49,841 nt of DNA from Chara braunii (Eukaryota; Streptophyta; Charophyceae; Charales; Characeae), in assembly GCA_003427395.1 (NCBI GenBank), contig BFEA01000544.1, forward strand, positions 432,075-481,915, written 5' to 3'. A program made the translations under genes and the position numbers. Below the pieces are notes generated by a model. That model ran no database searches and was not told where the DNA came from. It saw only the letters and a program-made list of their open reading frames with translations. Below are positions 44,001-49,841 of this stretch, in pieces. Positions within the stretch are counted from its first letter, which is position 1, and each line of letters opens with the position of its first letter.

Positions 44001-47000
44001 CTCATGTGGTACTCGCTTGACTGGACTAGGACTGATGACTCAGCACGGGTAGACTCCACCATGTGCCCACTTGCCTCAGCCTAAACGTGAGCAACTTCGA
44101 AAGGCCACTGCTAGGACCTTCCGCGAGGCCGTAGACTTGGCCTTTCGATACTGTAGCAGCTAGGAGCTTGACCTTTCTGGACTGTAGCAGCTACGACTGC
44201 TAGACCCTGCTAGGACTCCTACCCGACAGGTCTACGGATCAAACCCGTACTGTCTACGGATCCTACGACAGTCTACCAACTGTTACGAATACACAATTCA
44301 CGGGTTCAACTCTAGGGGTCGACACAAACACTATACGCAGGTAAGGTGAGGACTACGAATCGAGCCCTGGGATCTGCATTGGCTACTGCGAACTGGTGAA
44401 TACCGTTTCACTCCCGCCGACCTAAATTCGAGGTCCTCTGAGAATAACTCAGTCCAAGGCAAGACCTTTACCTTTCTTATCTCTCTTGTAGACCTTAACT
44501 ATGTCGGGAGCTGTTTCTAGAAGTTATGCTTTCGTAAGCCAGCGGTCGTCCTCCGGTTCCTGATAAGCAAACCAGACCTTATACTGCTTTTGTGGACGGC
44601 CTCTACCTCCTGTTCTAAACACGTCTTCACCTACAATGTCGTCAATGTCGTATCTTCGATCCATGTCGGGGGGGATCATGGATCTCCAAGACGGAAACTG
44701 TTGACTCGTGACACACGGCGGCAACTTTGATGCATGAAATACAGGGTAGGTGTGGAGGTGTGCTGGAATCTCTATGGTGTAGCGGCCCATCTTCTCCGCC
44801 TTTGACTTCTAGAACTGGCCACGGTCCTCTGTACGCAGGCAGTAACTTCTGCAAGATGTTTTCCTCATAGAACTAAATTTGTATCTCTTTGGACTTAACC
44901 AGACTAAGTCGCCTACTTGGAACTGTGACGGACGGCGGTGCTGATTAGCCTGGTCTATCATCCGGGGTTGGGCCTTCCTGAGGTTATCAACAATTGTAGC
45001 TAGCTCTCTGTCGTGCTGTATCGCAAACTCCCTGGCACCGGGTGGTAGCCTGTGAATCTGATCCCGGTTAAGTCCCTCAAACGGTCTACGCGGTCTAGAG
45101 GACTTGTGCAATTCATTGGGAGTGCGACAGGTGGACACGTGCACGCTGTTATTGTACACACTGGCTACCTTGGGCAACATCTCATCCCAATTGAATTGAT
45201 CGGGTCTAGTATACATGCGCAAAACTTGCTGCAGGATCTTGTTCATCTGCTCGGTCTGACCGTTAGTCTCTTGATGGCGGCTAGATGACATCAACAACTT
45301 GGATCCGAAGACTTCCATCAGTTCCTGCCAGTTCTGGCTGGTGAAGCGGGTATCTCTATCACTAACAATAGACGATGGGACGCCATGCTCACTAACCCAA
45401 GAATCAAAGAACTTCTAAATAACTAGCTCGGTGCGTGCCTCTGCAGGCAAAGGAACAAAAACAACATATTTGCTAAATCTATCAACTACGACCATGACTT
45501 GGTTCTTGTCGTGCCTACTCTTGACGCCGGCGTCCATAAAGTCAATGGACACTGAATCTCCTGGCTGATCAGGAATAGGCAAGGGTCTGAGAAGACCTAG
45601 AGGGGCACGGGTCATGGTCTTATTTCTTTAGCAGACTTTACAACCGCGGACGTACTCTATGCAGTCGTTCTTCATTCCTGGCCACGTATATGCATGCATC
45701 AGGTTAGCTAAAGTCTTTTGCCAACCGAAGTGTCCCTCTGTGTCGTGGTATTCCCCCAAGATCAAACTACGGATCTCCTCCCTATTGGGAACGCACAGAC
45801 GGTCTACGACATTAGTCCTCTCAAATAACAACCCCTTTGTAGTGCGGTAATCTGGCTCGGTCTCTGGGGCCTCCTTGACTCTCTTCAGGAGGTCACTATA
45901 AATAGGGTCCTGCGCATACGCCTGTCTAACTTTCTCCTGCAGGTCACTCCCTATGTCCAGATAGTGAGCTATAGCTCCAAAGTAGTCTGATCTCCTACTC
46001 AGAGCATCCGCAACTACATTGTACGTGTCCTTAACTGGCTTGAGCTCAAAGTCGGCCCACCTGGTTAACTTAGGTGTCATCTTGGCTTGTGTCTTCAGCC
46101 ATCTAAGGGTCTCATGGTTTAAATACACCTTGAAGTGCCTCCCAAGCAGGTAATGCTTCCAATGCTCTAGGGCCTTCCTGAGAGCGTAGAGTTCTCTCTC
46201 GTACGTCGAGGTAGCGACCTTCTCTGAGGGGATCCTCGCTGACATGAAGTCTACGGGCCTATAGCCATTGTCGTCATCCTGCTGTAACACGGCGCCTATA
46301 CCATACTGACTCGCGTCCGTGGTAACGACAAATGGCAAAGATGGATCTGCTACTTTGAGGACAGGGTACTCTATCAACGTGCGCTTCAATTTCTTTAGCG
46401 CAGACGTGCAGTCTCTATCCCACTGCCAGATTGTCTCTTTCTTAAGCAACCTGCGAAGGGGAGCGGTGATAGTTGAGAAGTTCCTCACGAACTTCCTATA
46501 GTAGTTAGCTAGGCCTAGGAACGACCGCAACTCTGTCAATGTGCGGGTTGTCAGCCAATCTCTAATCGCCGCTATTTAGTTAGCTAGGCTTAACTAGTCA
46601 AGCGAATGCGGGAGCACTGAGACAGCAATGTGCCAAGGTGTTGTGTACACCTGACACATGGAATAGACAGGCAGTCTTGACCTCACCTAGCGTACTAGGG
46701 AGCCTACACTCATGCTCTCTCAGATGAAGTATGGCCCCTGCTGCCTCTCCCCAGTCCATACCTAGGACTATATCTGAAGGAAGGTCATCCTGAACGAGGA
46801 GAGTCAGGGAATGGAGAACTTTCTCCATCTTCCCATCTTTCTCTAGGCGGAAATATGCCTGGACTCCCTCTACGTAGTCCTCAATACGCATAGTGCGGTT
46901 GTCTGCGAGGACACTAACTATGGGGTCTTCCAACTTCTAGACCTTCAACCCTAGCCTTAGCTTCTTCAGCGCTTTACGGCTAATATAACTGCGGGTGGCC

Positions 47001-49841
47001 CCTGAATCTATAAGGGCCGCTACTCTACTCCTGAAAATAACTACGTCAACTAAAACTAGTTGTCCTTTGCTTTCCTTCTTCATTTTGGCCCAGGCAGGCA
47101 TCCTCTCCTTCAACTCTTCTGCCACGCCTGTAAGGGAAGTGCCTAGAGAGACGTTAACACAAGTAGTCTTTGGACAACTAACTAGGCACTGACCTGCAAC
47201 CTCTGCCGAAGGCTCATGTGGTGTGGGAGTTTCCTCTCTGTGCGCGCTCGCTTCCCCACATGGCCTAGCAGTAGGGGCAGTTGTGACCCCTACCGGTGGC
47301 TGCCTTTTGACTCCTGGGCAGCCCATCGGTCCTGTCTATACTTAGGACAATATTTGATTATGTGGGTCGGGTCACCGCAGTAGATGCACTGACCCTGATC
47401 CACACGTTGCTGCCAGACTCTCTGATCTAGGCCCAAATCTTCCCATGGCCTGCCCTGTGGCAAGCCTGGGTGCCATCCTCCTCTCCTTTGAGGTGATCGT
47501 CCACCTCGTCGCTGCGGTGATCGATTGGGACCCTGACGATTTGGCGGGGGACCTTGACCCCTACCTCCCTCTTGACGGTCCCTTTGACCGCCAACCCCCT
47601 GCCCGCCCGGTCCTCGACCTCCCCAGGCCTGGCCCCTTTGGCCCTGGCCCCCTCTACCTTGTGGCCTCCCCTGGCCCACACCACTGTCCTCCTCCTCAAG
47701 TCCTCACTCTATCTGACTGTAGGGGACCTCATCAGTACCACCTTCTTCTAACGTAAGGATCATATGATCCTTGGCCCTAACCGGACCAAAGATGGTATGC
47801 CTTTTCCACTTTTTCCCCTTATCTAAGTCCTTATGCCAGAAAGTGGACACTGACAGGGACTTCGCTTCATATTGCGCCACCTCTCTACTCAATGCGTCAT
47901 ACGTCATGGTGGGTTGTTGACTTTTATCAAAGAAATGCCCTCGTAGACCAGTTGGGCCTCAGTGACCCCATGGTCCGGGACGGCTACCAGCTCGTCCATA
48001 ACCGCTTTGAGTGCTCACTCACTCCTCCACTATCGTGAGTGGATAGTTTGGAGTTTATCAGAGACCTTAACGCCCCTTCTGAGATCAGCGAATGGCTCCC
48101 TGAGGAGCTTGAGGAATTGAGGGAGGGTGGTGACTTTGGAGTATGCGACCATGTTGTTCTCACAACTGGCCGCGCGCGCGAGGGATCTAGCGAAACTAGC
48201 TGCTTCGTCTTTCAGGGCGTGGAAGGCTACTAGGACCTGTTCGTCCTGTACAATGTGTTGTAAGTAAACATAGCTGTTCACACTAGCCTCCCAATTATCG
48301 AAATTCTTTTTGGGCTTCCCGCCATACGCATCTGGGAACTCGAGCTTTACAGGTTCCTTGCGGGGTCTAGCCTCAGTCTCAGCGGTGGCTATAGCTTTAG
48401 CGCCTTCCAAGGCGCCGGTACTGAATTTCTCTGCACCCTCTTTCAGTCTTTGGACCTGTGACCCCAAAAGGGTCACAATATTGTGCGCAAAATCTCGAAA
48501 ACCCAGTCGAACGGAGTGCAGGGCCATATCTTGGCCCTGGCTAGTTAATTGTTGTTCGGTCCAAGCCTGACCCAAAATCTCTATGCTGGTCAGAATCTTA
48601 TCCAGCTTAGCCTGGATATCCTGGTGGGCTTCTACTTCCTTCCTACAGGAATGCACCTTCTCCATCTCTTTTGCCATCCGGCTGGCTTCCTCCCTCCTTC
48701 TTTTCTTCTCCCTTGCCAGATGCAATTTCCACTCCAACTTATTTTCATTCTCTAGCGCCTGGCGGTCCAGGGGGTTGTCCATTGCCTCAAATTCCCTGAC
48801 TACAACATCCTTCTCCTCTTGTGGAACATATAACATCGCCTCCTCTTCTTCTCCCAAACTTAAATTAGGTACCCACTCACTAATATTTTTCTCAATCCCG
48901 GAATCTTCTTCCTTCGTGCCACTGCTTTCTCCTCTTTCCCTCGTACGCCTCCTTTCGAGGGGTTCTGCTTTTTCTCCTTCCTCCTCTTCGGCTGCCACTT
49001 CTTCTTCAGCAACCTCCTTCTTCTCTTCCTCCTCTTGTTGGAGTCTCCTCAACTCTTCCTCCAACTTCTTCTCCTTTGTCGCCTGCTCCTCCTCAATGGC
49101 CTTCATCTTCGCCTGCCTGAGGAGCTCCTTCTTCTCCTTCCTCTCCTTCAATATGGCGGCCATCTTCTCTTCTTGAGCCTGAGTATAGGGGGTGGTGCTC
49201 TTCCCTGTACGGGTGTCAACCATGGTGATAAGTGCACAACCGGGTTAACGGTTCCAAACCTTACCACTTAGACTCTAACCCCTGACTGATACGAAACCTA
49301 CTGACTCAATCTAAAGGACCACAGAATCTTGGACAAGATTCTGTCAACTAGGGTCACTAGCCTAGACCTAAACTATGGCTGTCACTATAGGACTCCACTG
49401 CTGATCAGGAGGCATTTAAGGAGATCCCCCATAACTCCTCAGGAATTCCTTAACATCGCAAACAGGACGACGCGATCAGCAAGTCCTCTCAAGACGTAGA
49501 TGGCCTGTTGTGCAGCCCACAGCTCGGATTTTAGGCCTACCGTGCCACAACGAGCAGCCCGCCGGTCAGTACCGGTCCTTGGGAGGGTTTGTGTCCTCCG
49601 GGACAGTCGAGTCGTCAAACACAGTCTTTAGCCCTACTCAGCCCGTGTGGGTTTGGTCAACAAGGCCCTGTCCTTCATCCACAGAGTTCCTATCACCTGG
49701 ACAGAAGAGACTCAATGCAGAAATAAGAGACAGACATACATGACTCAGCAAGTACCATAGGGTGTGTGCACATCCATAGGGCGAGGGGATAGGCTGAAGG
49801 CTTGGCGAGATTATACCGGCTCCAGCTTGGTCAAATTTGTG

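Overview
This window looks like repeat-dense nuclear DNA from a eukaryote. I see no bacterial gene organisation, no rRNA and no convincing host gene. Nearly all recognisable coding potential belongs to four Ty3/gypsy-type LTR retrotransposons, at least three of which end in a chromodomain-like or equivalent C-terminal tail. The gag and pol proteins, the tRNA-iMet-like primer sites, the long LTRs and the heavy satellite load fit a charophyte/streptophyte alga, and the gag and pol proteins resemble those I associate with Chara braunii. That attribution is inference from memory, not a search result.

Layout. 1-3990: three adjoining tandem satellite families, all with a 91-92 bp period. 3995-4304: purine-only GAA/GAG tract. 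4305-7042 and 15714-16830: pyrimidine-rich, gene-free DNA with diverged internal duplications and dispersed GCAGTCCG stem-loops. It was once contiguous and is now split by element E1 (7043-15709, minus strand, LTRs of about 1.04 kb, 4-bp target duplication CAAG). 16831-20860: gene-free, with an 11-bp and a degenerate ~93-bp tandem array and a decayed glutamine/serine-rich reading frame. 20862-22085: 53-bp minisatellite, then a 151-N gap. 22325-25797: no recognisable genes; small repeats, hairpins and a tRNA-like (SINE-like) segment. E2 occupies 25798-34838 (minus, LTRs of about 1.17 kb, target duplication AACG) and interrupts a copy of an AT-rich repeat here called Z. 35012-36056: a roughly 1-kb foldback-like inverted repeat. 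E3 (about 35982-43536, plus strand) is a heavily decayed chromovirus flanked by direct copies of a Z-containing repeat. E4 (43537 to beyond 49841, minus) starts inside the right-hand terminal repeat of E3, so its 5' LTR lies outside the window.

How the genes work together. Each element carries gag (capsid plus CCHC zinc knuckle) and pol (protease, reverse transcriptase, RNase H, integrase, C-terminal tail), which together would support particle assembly, reverse transcription from a tRNA primer and integration. In E1, E2 and E4 pol lies in the -1 frame relative to gag, which suggests a shared frameshift mode of expression. None of the four is intact. E1 has stops, frameshifts and loss of half the integrase zinc finger. 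E2 has many stops and frameshifts. E3 has a stop exactly at the RT catalytic box. E4 has lost essentially all of its RT core. The window therefore reads as a nested graveyard of retroelements set among satellites. I found no convincing new defence or metabolic system. The most distinctive observations are the common ~92-bp satellite register, the nested insertions into repeat Z, the shared -1 gag/pol arrangement, conserved leader hairpins and the foldback element.
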